Shown here one piece after another: positions 32,266-40,260 of a stretch of DNA of 64,000 nt. The DNA is from Desulfobacter postgatei 2ac9 (GTDB lineage: Bacteria; Desulfobacterota; Desulfobacteria; Desulfobacterales; Desulfobacteraceae): contig NZ_CM001488.1 in the NCBI RefSeq assembly GCF_000233695.2, positions 3,750,993 through 3,814,992 of the forward strand, in the 5' to 3' direction. A program made the translations under genes and the position numbers. Positions within the stretch are counted from its first letter, which is position 1. Every line of letters starts with the position of its first letter. The notes beneath the pieces were generated by a model. The model saw only the letters and a program-made list of their open reading frames with translations, searched no databases and was not told the origin of the DNA.

Positions 32266-32415
32266 TTTCAAGAGGCATGGTAGGGATAACCTACTGTAAT
32301 ATATATGGATATTAACAAAGTAATCCGACTTTAATTTTAAGAGGCATCATGGATATAACTTATTGATAATTATAAAGATACAGCCAGACTAATCTAAACC
32401 TCTTTTCAAGAGGCA
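32266..32415 (+). repeat. Three direct repeats with exact 69-base period
   Basis: TTTCAAGAGGCA occurs at 32266-32277 and 32404-32415, and TTTTAAGAGGCA at 32335-32346, so the three copies are exactly 69 bases apart. Similarity extends on the right (GG-ATAAC, TA-TGATAA). The gene-free stretch 32054-32483 holds nothing else clear. They could be repressor or transposase operators controlling the genes downstream. Confidence 0.7.
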
Positions 32416-32483
32416 AATGACATGGAGTGACTGCCGCTGATATAAAAATTGCATCTTGGAACAACAGACATAAGAGGTGCTTT

Positions 32484-32830
32484 ATGAAAATCAGGTTTTC
32501 ATCCCGGGAGTTATTTGATCTGAGGAACAACATACCGGTAGATATGCTGATCAGGGATCAATTGCAGATCCCTCGAAAATCAGGGACGGTTTTTTTTGTT
32601 TTCTATGCCCCATCTGCAATGAATTTCAGACAGCGGTTAATCCGAACACCAATCTGGCCAGGTGCTTCCGGTGTGAAAGAAATTTCAACACCATTGATCT
32701 GGTCATGACGGTCAGGGGATGCGGATTCAAAGACAGTGTCTTGTTTTTGAAAAATCTGCCCATATCGCAAAAAGTATCGGCACAGACATTGAGAACCCTT
32801 GTCGCCGGTATCGGGAGGCCCATGTCGTGA
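32484..32830 (+). pseudogene. CHC2-type zinc-finger protein, split by a -1 frameshift at a T8 run
   Basis: The first frame (ATG 32484) reads MKIRFSSRELFDLRNNIPVD..QIPRKSGTV. After the eight-T run at 32590-32597 the sense passes to the -1 frame, which reads FCFLCPICNEFQTAV..LARCFRCERNFNTID to a TGA at 32828. That gives the C-x2-C, C-x2-C zinc site of DNA-primase-like CHC2 fingers and about 115 residues in total. Either slippage on the T run makes the product, a T was lost, or the read is wrong. The stop overlaps the next start (GTGA). Confidence 0.65.
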
Positions 32831-33405
32831 CTTCAGTTGATAGCGGACACAAACAACTTGCCCATTTGGAGTCCCTGATTTCCAGCAACCAGGAAGATTT
32901 TTGTCAGGCTGGCCGGGCATTGAAAGAAATCCGGGACAACCGATTGTACAAACTGGCACTGTTTGACACATTTGAAGCCTATACCAAAGCGCGTTGGGAT
33001 ATCAGCCGGGCACATGCATACCGGCTGATCAAGTATTGCGAAGTCATCCACAATCTTTCTCCAATTGGAGACATTCTGCCGGTCAACGAATCCCAGGTCC
33101 GCCATCTTGCGCCATTGATGCCCATGGAACAGCGCCGGGTATGGAAAGATTTTCTGGCCGGCGGCAGTGAACTGACTGCGCAGAATATCAAACGGTTCAT
33201 TACCGTCCAGGGTATGAAAAAACCGGCTCGGCCTGATTGGAGCGACCGGATCACTCCGGAATACATGGCCGCAGTCAAGACCATGCTGGAACAAGTGCGT
33301 GTTGCCCGGCATGAAAACTGGCAGTCAACATCCCGTCAGGCCGCCCTGTTATGGAACCGGGTTGTCAAAGAAAAGATTCTGTCAAAGGGGATTGGTGATG
33401 GATGA
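32827..33405 (+). CDS. Transposon-borne DNA-binding-like protein (ParB/KorB-type helices)
   Basis: 192 residues from GTG 32827, which overlaps the stop before it. A helical N-terminus (HLESLISSNQEDFCQAGRALKEIRDNRLYKL) is followed by WDISRAHAYRLIKYCEVIHNLSP and VNESQVRHLAPLMPMEQRRVW, which resemble the helix-turn-helix and linker of ParB-type proteins, then a basic tail. A regulator or accessory factor of transposition is a fair guess. The end overlaps the transposase start by eight bases. Confidence 0.6.
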   Translation: MTSVDSGHKQLAHLESLISSNQEDFCQAGRALKEIRDNRLYKLALFDTFEAYTKARWDISRAHAYRLIKYCEVIHNLSPIGDILPVNESQVRHLAPLMPMEQRRVWKDFLAGGSELTAQNIKRFITVQGMKKPARPDWSDRITPEYMAAVKTMLEQVRVARHENWQSTSRQAALLWNRVVKEKILSKGIGDG

Positions 33406-34774
33406 CCAGAAAGACACAAGTGATCTGAGCATTGACGACCGGTTTTATCTGCTGCTCCATAAAAAAATCATGAACAAGACCGGATCTGCCAGGCGAAGGG
33501 CTAAAAAATATTACAAGGACCAGTACCGGAAAACCGGCATCATTCCCCGGCCGCTGTTCCTGGCTGGTAAAGGGGTGATGGAGGGTCGAAAATGCAGCGG
33601 CCGTCCCCGGTCCCTGGATGAAGCCGTCAAGATACGGTTTATAGAAATGGTCAAAAGCTCCTGTGATCCATTGTCCCCGGGATTTATTTTTATTACCCGC
33701 AAAGCCAGAACCATCAAGAATTGCCACTACTGGCTGGAACAGGAATTTTGCCGGTCCATCAGCCTTCAGGCGCTTCGACGGCTTGTGAAAAGTGAAAATC
33801 TCAAAGTTTACCTTGAAAAGCCGGATACTGATGAAGACATCCCGGTCAAGCACACTTTCAAGTCGGAACCGGTCTTTGCCCTGATCCAGATTGACGGCTG
33901 CCGGTTCCGGTATCTCAGGATCAGAAATGAAAACGGCAACTGGCAGGCCCCGCAGGCCATTGAAATATTTGATACCGGGTCCCGTCACATGTTCGATCTG
34001 GATGCCTGGTTTGAAGAAACCAGTATGAACTCCCTGGAGCTGTTTATCCGGTTTCTACAGGGAACCGAATTTCCTTTGGACACCATCTGCATCCGGCCGG
34101 ACAATGCCAAAGGATTTTTAAACCTGAAAAGGCCCATCAACGCATTGAATACGGCGCATTCCACACCGGGTGGATTTTTTATGAAATCCGATTTTTCACG
34201 GATTCACTCCCCGAAAGACAAAGCGCACCTTGAATAGACCCACAGAAGTCTTCACAATTTTGAAATACGGGTCATCAAGGCGTTTGAAGACCGGATTGTC
34301 AAAACCGTTCCCACCACCATTTTCAACCAGGGAAAAAAAGAAACCATTACCGTGACGCTCCTGGACATTACCCTCCAGGATCTGAGAAACAGTGGTTTGA
34401 TTCAGGAATACCGCGAGGATGGTGTCCTTCTGGGTGAAGGCCTTGCCTGTCAGCCGTTCGATGGCCCGCCGGTTACCAGGGATATCCATACACAGCCCGA
34501 TGAGATCTCCCAGATGATCGATTTTCTGGAACAACGCAGTATGATTGTCGACAGACCCGCCTTGATCGAAATTTATTACAGAGGCATTGATTTGAAACAG
34601 GCGAAAACGATTTACATGCAGCATCAGCAACGATACGACACGTACATGAAAAAAATGAGACAACCCCTACAGCAAAAAGGCAAGGCCCTGTTTAATGCAT
34701 TTGCTCTGGATTGCCACAAGTCAATGCATGCCGGTCATGTGGCACCATACGCCTTGCATGGAGATATCACATGA
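33398..34774 (+). pseudogene. DDE (rve) transposase with in-frame TAG at codon 280
   Basis: The frame is open from ATG 33398 to TGA 34774 (458 codons) except for one TAG at 34235-34237. The catalytic triad is visible: Asp in FALIQIDGCRF, Asp in ICIRPDNAKGF and Glu in KDKAHLE, with the TAG directly after that Glu. The frame then continues with THRSLHNFEIRVIKAFEDRIV, a normal MuA-type continuation, and a C-terminal barrel-like part. AAAGGGG precedes the start. Whether it is a nonsense mutation or is read through cannot be told; TAG ends ordinary genes here (iorA, znuA, tcdA). Overlap with the ATPase is four bases. Confidence 0.78.
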
Positions 34775-35433
34775 AAGAGGATTTTATCAGTGACAAGCGC
34801 CGGATCTCTTATCTGAGCGCAACTTACAGCCGGATATACCGGGGCCAGAGTGTATTGATCGAAGGAGATTTCGGGGCAGGAAAAACAAGGTTCCTGAAAT
34901 CGCTGCGTCCCAAAAAACGCCATGCCATATGGGTGGACTCCCTGTTCAATATTCATGAAACCCTGGCATCTATCCTCCGGGAACTGAACTATGACACCCC
35001 GGCCACCTATCGCCGGACCCCCCAGTACCTGAAAATGATCTGCGCTTTGTCCAACTACTTCATTATTATTGACGAAGCCAGCGATCTGGACACCCGGGTA
35101 TGGCCGTATCTCAAGCGGATCATCGATGCCGGTGTTCCGGTTGTGTTTGCCGGGCTGCCCAAAGTCAGAACCTATCTGAGCCGGAACCATCCCGATATTC
35201 TCAGCCGATTGAAAACCTTAATTTTATACCCCATTGTGGTGGAAGATTTTATCTCGGAATACAAAGACATTCAGCAGGAAGCCGTCGAACAGATCTATAT
35301 GACCGTCAAAGGTGATATGCGCAAGTTCCAGGAAATCTGTACAGACTGCCGGGACAGGGCAAAAGAACTGAAGTATCAGTTTGTGGACATCAATCTTGCC
35401 CTTGAATTTATATCCGACCTGCCTCCCCAGTAA
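34771..35433 (+). CDS. AAA ATPase, transposition partner (MuB/TniB-like)
   Basis: 220 residues with Walker A LIEGDFGAGKTRFLKSL near residue 30 and Walker B YFIIIDEASDLD near residue 90, then an arginine-rich sensor region (NHPDILSRLKTLILYP). Size and order match target-selection ATPases such as MuB, TniB and TnsC-type proteins. The ATG overlaps the transposase stop (ATGA), so the two were made together. It appears intact. Confidence 0.82.
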   Translation: MKEDFISDKRRISYLSATYSRIYRGQSVLIEGDFGAGKTRFLKSLRPKKRHAIWVDSLFNIHETLASILRELNYDTPATYRRTPQYLKMICALSNYFIIIDEASDLDTRVWPYLKRIIDAGVPVVFAGLPKVRTYLSRNHPDILSRLKTLILYPIVVEDFISEYKDIQQEAVEQIYMTVKGDMRKFQEICTDCRDRAKELKYQFVDINLALEFISDLPPQ

Positions 35434-35459
35434 TCTATAAAAAACACCCGCACGACCCT

Positions 35460-35495
35460 ATAGGCCATTTGCCGATTTGCCGGCAGATGGCCTAT
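35460..35495 (+). terminator. Hairpin after the transposon ATPase
   Basis: ATAGGCCAT (35460-35468) and ATGGCCTAT (35487-35495) form a 9-bp perfect stem with a smaller inner pair (TGCCG..CGGCA). It lies 27 bases after the stop. The following TCTCATG is not T-rich, so rho-independent action is doubtful. Confidence 0.45.
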
Positions 35496-35604
35496 TCTCA
35501 TGAATCTCATCTCAAATCCGATTGTCAATCTTTGTTTTCATGATGCCGTCACAGCGCTGAAAAAGTCAAAATGTTTTGCAATTTGCTGTAATATTGGAGA
35601 AATA

Positions 35605-35733
35605 CTAATGGCGTTACACTATTTTGATTGTTGAGACACATAACAATTTAAATATAACCAACTTGATTTAAAGAAGAAATTGATTCAATTGCCTGAATCA
35701 GGCGGAATGAAAAGCGTTACACTATTTGAATCT
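35605..35733 (-). repeat. Right end of the transposon, two binding-site repeats
   Basis: ATGGCGTTACACTATT (35608-35623) mirrors the left end exactly over 16 bases. A second copy, AGCGTTACACTATTTGAATC (35713-35732), matches the outer flank as well. The two are 105 bases apart. The interval 35434-35795 has no gene. Confidence 0.7.
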
Positions 35734-35795
35734 CATCAAACGATAATTAAAGTTCTCGGAACTTAGTGCCCAATTGACTTTCCATCCTCCACTTG

Positions 35796-35942
35796 TTACT
35801 CATAACCTATTTTCACTTTGATCATTTCTAAAATCACAACATAAGGAATTTTGATGTTCAAATTCTGGAGAATTATATTATTCAGTGCTATTTGTATCAT
35901 CTCTTTATCTACACTCTGCCATGCAGATACTTTGTATTCTGG
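35796..35942 (-). pseudogene. Short coding remnant beside the intron (possible 3' exon)
   Basis: On the minus strand, after the presumed intron end near 35943, a frame reads PEYKVSAWQSVDKEMIQIALNNIIL and about 25 further residues to a stop at 35796. It could be the tail of the gene into which the intron inserted. No family is recognised. Confidence 0.3.
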
Positions 35943-36055
35943 GTAGAGTAGAGCACTGATTCGGCCGGTTTCTTCAGCCCTTTTTATATTCGAGACGCCT
36001 TGCCGCACGCGGCTACTACGTGTTCCAAAGGCCTTGCATCCTCAATGCTCCCTCA

Positions 36056-36379
36056 TCAAACCGTGCATACGGTTCTCCCGTACACGGCTTTCCGATGTTC
36101 TTCGCTGTAAGGCTTGCGCCCTTTTCCACTTTGCGTAAGTTGGGATTCCAACTTTTGCACAAATTTGATTTCCCCTCCATCCTTCTCTATGGACTTAAAG
36201 CTGACACCATCTATTCCAGGTGCACCTTTGTTTGCCCGGGCAAGGCGATAGGCATGACCAAGGATGTCAGCCCGGTAGACCTTGTCATATAAAGAATAGA
36301 AACGAAAATCCGGTTCCTGCTTGGCCTTACAATAGAGCTTCCTCTGAAGCGTCCTGATCCTATCCGGAGTTAGTAGCAT
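36056..36379 (-). pseudogene. Group II intron reverse transcriptase/maturase, N-terminal fragment
   Basis: 107 residues starting [20 protein letters not shown]. The RT-0/RT-1 block is clear ([36 protein letters not shown]). After about residue 82 the frame jumps to [19 protein letters not shown], which is intron RNA sequence read as protein, so RT-2 to RT-7 and the maturase domain are deleted. Confidence 0.8.
36058..36091 (-). ncRNA. Group II intron domain V
   Basis: Minus-strand AAAGCCGTGTACGGGAGAAC continues into CGTATGCACGGTTT; the 34 bases fold into the two-helix hairpin with the AGC-type base triad region and a GAGA-type loop that defines domain V, the catalytic core. It is conserved although the intron protein is destroyed. 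Confidence 0.65.
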
Positions 36380-36935
36380 ATTGCAATCTCCTGATCCTCC
36401 GCTCGTTAGTTACGTGAACAAAGTAGGGTCCCTTTCCTTGGCCGGGGTTATGTTGTCCCTCAGCCTCAATCGGTACTATGAACCCCTCCGACTCCCAATA
36501 CAGCCCCATGGAATTTCGGATCTCCTTATATCCATCAGTTAACGGCCCTTCACCGTAACCGCATTGGGTCTCCCGCACTGCACTGCAATTCTTCCGATAC
36601 ATGCCATCCCTGCTACCCCGGAAGATCACCTGAAAGGATTTCCGTTTTCTACTCCCAGGCACTACGGCCTTCCCTTGATGTCCAAAAGGTCGGCATCTTC
36701 AATTAGTTGACGAGGCTACATATAGGTTCACTTTCGTTACGGCCTGCATCTTTGCCCATAAGAAACTTACAACCTCTGGTTACCCAGACGCTGCTTCCCG
36801 GTGCTAAGAAGGCGTACGGATAATTCCTCCTTCAGGACTTTAACCTGTTAGAACTACAGTTGTTACGGCATACGGACAGCTTACTCAATTCAAACAAGAA
36901 CGGGTGCATTCTAAAAATGTAGATTGCCTCCTTGG

Positions 36936-36995
36936 CGTGTATGCTTTGCATGGTCTGATGAACCATACGATGTAGAGATAACAGACTATCATTAG
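36936..36995 (+). pseudogene. higB: higB toxin gene, C-terminal remnant
   Basis: In frame with a TAG at 36993, the last 19 residues read RVCFAWSDEPYDVEITDYH, the typical end of RelE/HigB toxins (compare ICFRW..YDVEIVDYH). Everything upstream of about 36936 is unrelated, intron-derived sequence. The toxin is therefore inactivated while its antitoxin remains. Confidence 0.75.
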
Positions 36996-37007
36996 GAGGA
37001 ACAGGTT

Positions 37008-37319
37008 ATGAATATGAATATGAATAATATGAGAGCAATCCATCCTGGAGAAATAATCAAAGAAGAATATTTAGAACCATTAAATATGAGTGCTAACGCT
37101 TTGGCTGTTGCTTTGCGCGTACCAGCACCTCGGATCAATGATGTGATAAGACAAAAGAGAGGGATTAGCATTGATACCGCTCTCAGGTTGGCTATATACT
37201 TCAACACCACCCCGCAATTCTGGATGAACCTACAAATCAGCTATGACCTTAAAATGGCCAAACAGAATATGACAAAAATCGAGGATGAAATTATCCCTTT
37301 ACAACCAATTACTGCTTGA
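37008..37319 (+). CDS. higA: HigA-family antitoxin (XRE helix-turn-helix)
   Basis: 103 residues. The HigA pattern is complete: IHPGEIIKEEYLEPLNMSAN, LAVALRVPAPRINDVIRQKR and ISIDTALRLAIYFNTTPQFWMNLQ. AGGAGGAACAGG precedes the start, and four ATG codons (37008, 37014, 37020, 37029) lie in frame; the first is best spaced. It normally binds and neutralises HigB and represses the operon. With higB truncated it is an orphan antitoxin, perhaps kept as a regulator or as immunity against other HigB toxins. Confidence 0.88.
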   Translation: MNMNMNNMRAIHPGEIIKEEYLEPLNMSANALAVALRVPAPRINDVIRQKRGISIDTALRLAIYFNTTPQFWMNLQISYDLKMAKQNMTKIEDEIIPLQPITA

Positions 37320-37408
37320 AAGCGGCGGGTAACCATCCAAGGATTAAGGATTTCAAGGATTTCCGGGGACAGCTTACTTAATGCAAACAAGAAACATACT
37401 TCAGCCCG

Positions 37409-37894
37409 TTAATTCCCGAACATCGCGCCATTTGGTCCCAAATGGCAGGAATAGCAGCCAAAGCCTGTGCGGGTGATAATGCTGAACGGCTTGACGCCCA
37501 GGGCTGCAGACATTTCTGGAACCAGGCGGTCGAGTTTGAGCCGGGTGGTTTCCGGAGCCCTGTCGAATTCGGGGCCCAAAAGCAGGGCTCCGCTTAGTCG
37601 GGGCAGGGCAGCCGTGGGCATGTCATATATACCCTGGGTCTCTCCCTGGACATGGCAGAGGCTGCAATCTACCCGGGCAAACCGTTCCGGCTGCCAGGTG
37701 CCGAAGACATCGGCGGCAACCGGCAGAACCTTTTGACGCATATGGGCCTTGCGCTGGCTCAGGTCCATTTGTTCCCAGGTCAGCTGTTTTCCTTCTGGGT
37801 CAAGGGGGCCGACCCGTTTCGGATAGCAGCCGCAAAGCAGTGTTGCGGCCGCAGTCAGAATGAGAATGATGATTGTGAAATATTTGTTGTCCAT
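37409..37894 (-). CDS. Diheme c-type cytochrome lipoprotein
   Basis: 161 residues from ATG 37894, which follows GGAGGGCATTACC. A lipoprotein leader (IIILILTAAATLLCGCYPK, lipid-bearing Cys in LLCGC) anchors it in a membrane facing the periplasm. Two CxxCH heme sites are present, CSLCH near residue 80 and CYSCH near the C-terminus (GFGCYSCHLGPNGAMFGN). No partner gene is adjacent; an electron-transfer role is likely. Confidence 0.75.
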   Translation of the reverse strand: MDNKYFTIIILILTAAATLLCGCYPKRVGPLDPEGKQLTWEQMDLSQRKAHMRQKVLPVAADVFGTWQPERFARVDCSLCHVQGETQGIYDMPTAALPRLSGALLLGPEFDRAPETTRLKLDRLVPEMSAALGVKPFSIITRTGFGCYSCHLGPNGAMFGN

Positions 37895-38140
37895 GGTAAT
37901 GCCCTCCAAAAGGATTGCCAAAATAATATCTTTATCCACGTTTTTACCGGCAGTTTGATATCCTGGGAGTACTGGATCTGCAAGGCCCTATGAAAAATCG
38001 TGCTTATGGCTTACGGCTTCCATTTTTTTCAGTGTAGATCTGTTTTTCGTTGCTGTATGTATTTCGTAACAAAATAAAGGCGTCTATGCAAGGTTGTTTT
38101 GACTTGCATTCTTTAAATAGAATTGATTTGTTAAAATGTC

Positions 38141-38170
38141 TTGACAACTTGACATATTATTAACTATGAT
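38141..38170 (+). promoter_or_regulatory. Sigma-70-type promoter for gntR-trpBA
   Basis: TTGACA (38141-38146) and TATGAT (38165-38170) are 18 bases apart. CTTGACA is repeated eight bases on (38148-38154), inside the spacer, and could be an operator. The interval 37940-38255 contains no other clear signal. Confidence 0.6.
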
Positions 38171-38255
38171 GCCGGTATTATTAATTGAACAGCCCGCCGG
38201 ATAACAAGTAAAATACAATTTCCGAACAGCTGCAAACTTAAGAGCAATACCGGCT

Positions 38256-38990
38256 ATGCTGAATCCTGACTCCCCCATACCCTTGTATCACCAGATTTGC
38301 GAACAGCTCCAGTCCCGTATCCGGGAAGGCATGTATCCGCCCGGGCATATGATTCCGTCTGAAACGGAACTTGCAAAATCATATGGGGTGGGCCGCCCCA
38401 CCGTGCGTCAGGCCATGGATATTCTGGTGCAACGGGGACTGATCCAAAGAAGGCGTGGGTCCGGAACCTTTGTGAAGGAACCGTCGCCGCAAATTGATCT
38501 GTTTTCCCTTGCCGGGACCTCCCGGGCATTTTCAACCAAGGGGGTGCCTACGCAAAAAAAAGTGATTTTACCTTTGAATAAACAAACCGTTACAGGTGAT
38601 GTGGAAAATCCGTTCCACGGCAAACCCGCCTTTGCCATGTCCCGTTTGACCGTGGCCCGGGATGAACCTGTGCTGCTGGAGGATATTTTTCTGGACCCGG
38701 ATCTGTTTGCGGGTATTGAGCATATGGCGCTTGGGGATAACTCCTTGTCCCGGGTGGTGTCCGAACGGTTTTATCTGGCACCTTCCGACGGCACCCAGCA
38801 GTTCCAGGTGGAGCCCTTGAATGAACAACGGGCCTCTCTTCTGGGCATGTCGCCTTTAGAGCCGATTCTGGTGGTCCGGCGGCTGTTAAATTTTCCCAAA
38901 GCGCCTGGTGCGATTTATTCGGTGCTGTTTTGCCGAACGGACCGGTTTGCCTTTTCCCAGACCATTAAAAATTCAGATATAAATTTATGA
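38256..38990 (+). CDS. GntR-family regulator, HutC/UTRA type
   Basis: 244 residues. The winged helix is at residues 1-70 (IPLYHQICEQLQSRI, SETELAKSYGVGRPTVRQAMD, RRRGSGTFV). A UTRA ligand domain covers about 90-240 (SRLTVARDEPVLLEDIFLD, VVSERFYLAP, EPILVVRRLLNFP, YSVLFCRTDRFAFSQT). It lies 40 bases upstream of trpB on the same strand, so it may control tryptophan synthase in response to a small molecule; the ligand is unknown. Confidence 0.88.
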   Translation: MLNPDSPIPLYHQICEQLQSRIREGMYPPGHMIPSETELAKSYGVGRPTVRQAMDILVQRGLIQRRRGSGTFVKEPSPQIDLFSLAGTSRAFSTKGVPTQKKVILPLNKQTVTGDVENPFHGKPAFAMSRLTVARDEPVLLEDIFLDPDLFAGIEHMALGDNSLSRVVSERFYLAPSDGTQQFQVEPLNEQRASLLGMSPLEPILVVRRLLNFPKAPGAIYSVLFCRTDRFAFSQTIKNSDINL

Positions 38991-39030
38991 CCCGAATCAA
39001 ATTGCCAACCATTTTAAGAAAGGCAGATAC

Positions 39031-40260
39031 ATGAAACACCGCGGATATTACGGTCCCTTTGGCGGGGCATTTTTACCTGAAATCCTTGTGGCCACATTTG
39101 ATGAGCTGGATGAGCGGTTCAGGCTGGCCAAAGAAGACAAGCGTTTCTGGGAAGAATATGAAACCCTGATGGCAACTTATTCCTGCCGTCCCACGCCCTT
39201 GACCTATGCCGAAAACCTTACCCGTCACTTTGGCGGGGCAAAAATCTATATCAAACGCGAAGACCTCAACCACACAGGCGCCCATAAGGCAAACAACGTC
39301 ATGGGGCAGGGGCTTTTAGTCAAAAAGATGGGTAAAAAACGGGTGATTGCCGAAACAGGCGCGGGCCAGCACGGTGTGGCCACGGCCACCATGGCGGCCA
39401 AGTTCGGATTTGACTGCACCATCTACATGGGTGAGGTGGATGTACTGCGCCAGCGGCCCAATGTATTCTGGATGGAGCAGCTCGGCGCCACCGTCGTGCC
39501 GGTCACCGACGGCACCCGGATTCTCAAAGATGCCATCAACGAGGCATTCAGGGACTGGGTCACCAACATGGACACCACCCACTATGTATTGGGAACCGCC
39601 TGCGGACCCCACCCCTTTCCTGAAATGGTCTCCTGGTTCCAGTCCATTATTGGAAAGGAAGCCCGTATCCAGATCATGAAAGCCGAAGGCCGGCTGCCGT
39701 CCAAGGTCTTTGCCTGTGTGGGCGGCGGCTCCAATGCCATGGGGCTTTTTCAGGGATTCATGGATGATCCGGTTGAACTTGTGGGCGTTGAAGCCGGGGG
39801 TGAAGGTATTGCGTCGGGTCGTCATGCATCGCGGCTTTGTTCCGAAGATGCCAGCCCCGGCATTGCCCAGGGTTATAAAACCTATTTTTTGCAGAACAGT
39901 GACGGCCAGATGAAAGAGACCCACTCCATCTCCGCAGGTCTCGACTATGTCGGTGTCTCCCCCATTCTTGCCAATATGCGGGATGAGAAAAAAGCCCGGT
40001 TTGAATATGCCACGGACACCGAGGTGGTGGACGCCCTTAAGCTGACCATGCGGCTGGAAGGCATTATCCCGGCCCTGGAGTCCTCCCACGCCTTTGCAGG
40101 CGCCTTTAAGGAAGTTGCAAACATGTCAACGGATGATATCATCATCATCAACCAGTCCGGCCGGGGGGATAAAGACATCTTCACCGTGGCCGATGCCATT
40201 GGCGATCCCAAATGGAAAGAATTTATCTGTTCCAAAGCAGGAGAATATCAAAATGAGTGA
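39031..40260 (+). CDS. trpB: Tryptophan synthase beta subunit
   Basis: 409 residues, normal TrpB length. YYGPFGGAFLPE opens the protein, the PLP lysine is in NHTGAHKANN, and the phosphate-binding loop is CVGGGSNAMG. LRQRPNVFWMEQLGA and INQSGRGDKD are slight variants of the usual RQxxNVxRMxLLGA and NLSGRGDKD. It joins indole with serine. It ends by overlapping trpA by eight bases. The other trp genes are not in the window. Confidence 0.95.
   Translation: MKHRGYYGPFGGAFLPEILVATFDELDERFRLAKEDKRFWEEYETLMATYSCRPTPLTYAENLTRHFGGAKIYIKREDLNHTGAHKANNVMGQGLLVKKMGKKRVIAETGAGQHGVATATMAAKFGFDCTIYMGEVDVLRQRPNVFWMEQLGATVVPVTDGTRILKDAINEAFRDWVTNMDTTHYVLGTACGPHPFPEMVSWFQSIIGKEARIQIMKAEGRLPSKVFACVGGGSNAMGLFQGFMDDPVELVGVEAGGEGIASGRHASRLCSEDASPGIAQGYKTYFLQNSDGQMKETHSISAGLDYVGVSPILANMRDEKKARFEYATDTEVVDALKLTMRLEGIIPALESSHAFAGAFKEVANMSTDDIIIINQSGRGDKDIFTVADAIGDPKWKEFICSKAGEYQNE

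Larger units (their letters stand above)
31624..35733 (+). mobile_element. Mu/Tn7-like two-component transposon, about 4.1 kb
   Basis: The element holds, in order, a small zinc-finger protein, a CHC2-type zinc protein, a DNA-binding-like protein, a DDE transposase and an AAA ATPase, all on the plus strand with overlapping ends. Its borders are inverted copies of a site reading AATAGTGTAACGCCAT, one at 31626-31641 and others at 35608-35623 and 35713-35733; a weaker copy is at 31656. Several transposase sites per end, a DDE protein and an ATPase partner fit the Mu, Tn7 and Tn552 group. I could not find a convincing target duplication. Confidence 0.75.
35943..36900 (-). mobile_element. Group II intron remnant
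   Basis: On the minus strand the stretch contains a truncated intron-encoded protein (36056-36379), a domain V hairpin (36058-36091) and a plausible 3' end (GCTCTACTCTAC at 35954-35943). The 5' border near 36900 is a guess; I did not find a certain GUGYG start. Upstream RNA domains occupy roughly 36400-36900 and hold no gene. The intron protein has lost most of its reverse transcriptase, so the element is dead on its own. Confidence 0.65.
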
